DNA from: Congeria kusceri
Lineage: Eukaryota > Mollusca > Bivalvia > Myida > Dreissenidae
Direction of reading: 5' to 3'
Length of the DNA: 64,000 nt
NCBI GenBank assembly: GCA_027627225.1
Contig: CM051034.1
Location: 15,980,980 to 16,044,979, forward strand
This document shows positions 62,796-64,000 of the stretch, in pieces. A program made the position numbers and the translations under genes. Position 1 is the stretch's first letter. Every line of letters starts with the position of its first letter. Below the pieces are notes generated by a model. The model did no database searches and was not told the DNA's origin. It saw only the letters and a program-made list of their open reading frames with translations.

Positions 62796-63028
62796 TTGTT
62801 TTTAGCTGAGCCAGTCAGATTCAAGTTTACTTTTATTTTAAAGCATAACTTAAATATAAAGGCTAAATCTGTGCAAACTGCTTTTAAGAAATATTACCCA
62901 AAGTGACCTTAACATTGGCCTGTGCCCTTCTCGAAAAAGTGATTTTTTTTTTTTTCTACATTCTTTTTTTTAAAAATTGTATAAATGCACTAGCAAATAC
63001 GCTTAAAATACAATAAAATGTATTTCAA

Positions 63029-63953
63029 GCTTGACTATTCAAAGAATAGGTGAGCTTTCCTACTACCCCCGGCGTCGGCGTCTGCGTCCGTGTCTGAATT
63101 TGGTTAAAGTTTTTATTCAAAAGTCTTGTAGCTTCAAAACAACATAAGTTATTAATTTGAATCTTGGAATATACCTTTGTCATCAACCCCAGTGTCAGGG
63201 GCAACATTCCCCATAACTCTGTTTTGTATTTTGACGGAGTTATGCCCCTTTTTCACTTTGATTTTCTGGTTAAAGTTTATATTCAAAAGTTTTGTAACTT
63301 CAAAACTACATAAGTTATTCACTTGAAACTTGTAACTAACCTTTGTCATGAACTTCAGTGTCAAGGGCAACATTCCGTATAACTCTGTTTTGTATTTTTA
63401 CAGAGTTATGCCCATTTTTCACATAGATTTTCTGGTTAAAGTTTATATTCAAAAGTTTTGTATTTTGACAGATTTATGCCCCTTTTTCACTTAGGTTTTC
63501 TGGTTTATATTCACAAGTTTTGTAACTTCAAAACTACATAAGTTATTCACTTGATACTTCGAACTAACATTTGTCATCAACTCCAGTATCAAGGGCAACA
63601 TTCCCCTTAACTCTGTTTTGTATTTGACAGAGTTATGCCCCTTTTTCACATAGATTTTCTGGTTAAAGTTTATATTCAAAAGTTTTGTTACTTCAAAACT
63701 ACATAAGTTATTCACTTGAAACTTGGAACTAAAGGGGAACATTACCCATAACTTTGTCTTGTATTTTAACAGAGTTAGCCCACTTTTTACATAGACTTTG
63801 TGGTTAAAGTTCTTGTTCCAAAAATGTATAAACACTTAAAAATATTGTATTTTTACAAATGTATGCCCCTTTCACTATCCAAAATATGTACCAACTGAAA
63901 TACTTCGAATAGTCGAGCGCGCTGTCCTTTGACAGCTCTTGTTTGAAGATATA
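63029..63953 (+). mobile_element. Repeat-cored element with 3' hairpin, second subfamily
   Basis: It begins GCTTGACTATTCAAAGAATA, then CCCCCGGCGTCGGCGTC. It ends ACTTCGAATAGTCGAGCGCG with CTGTCCTTTGACAG and CTCTTGTTTG. The termini form a ~20 bp inverted repeat, and the end hairpin matches the element at 428-1655, but the core is a different ~160-170 bp repeat (TATTCAAAAGTTTTGTAACT and GAGTTATGCCC words). Likely same superfamily, different core. Confidence 0.68.
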
Positions 63954-64000
63954 GTGTATTTTTCAAGGAGAAAAATACACTTTAAATGCACTTAAGTGTG

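Noticed and set aside
63025..63835. Several minus-strand open frames with repeated NNLCSFEVTKLLNINFNQK-like peptides
   Set aside because: The repetition comes from the tandem core of the mobile element at 63029-63953, not from a protein.

Overview
The window is animal genomic DNA: AT-rich, with short GT-AG-bounded exons in long introns and many non-autonomous mobile elements. The repeat families suggest a bivalve mollusc: elements with a ~125-170 bp tandem-repeat core, a GCTGTC...GACAGC end hairpin, and a palindromic element built around CCCGGATTAGCCTGTGCAG. From memory the last resembles a repeat abundant in Dreissena (zebra/quagga mussel); I could not check this.

I can support only one gene, on the + strand and open at both ends. 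It encodes a very large cysteine-rich modular protein. I mapped 71 exons that each encode one six-cysteine EB/EGF-like module of about 40-49 residues. The shared pattern is C-x5-C-x6-C-x(3-10)-C-x-C-x(10-14)-C. Every module exon is bounded by phase-1 introns, and I named the 15 exons of each repeat unit a to o. After the last module come a short Thr/Pro linker exon and two exons that look like the first half of a SEA domain. The window therefore shows the late part of a secreted or membrane-tethered modular protein; the start codon, signal peptide and 3' end lie outside.

Layout. 1-51114: four head-to-tail copies of a ~13.02 kb unit (1-13017, 13018-26039, 26040-39060, 39061-51114), each with the same 15 exons (2,004 coding bases, 668 residues). 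Copies 1-3 are almost identical: I saw only a handful of base differences plus a variable poly-C tract. Copy 4 differs by a few percent, carries a micro-inversion, and lacks the ~950 bp junction segment that ends each other copy. 51115-59609: eleven further single-copy module exons (p to z). 59610-62043: linker and SEA exons. 62044-64000: intron with a CCAAT-rich tandem repeat and another repeat-cored mobile element.

The duplication is layered: single modules of ~43 residues; a three-exon block (c-d-e and f-g-h, with a-b as a shortened version) inside the unit; and the 13 kb unit itself. Because all module introns share one phase, gain or loss of exons, blocks or units keeps the frame. The outer unit boundary falls inside a palindromic mobile element that is whole only at the right edge of the array. 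I found no RNA genes, CRISPR arrays, promoters or second gene.
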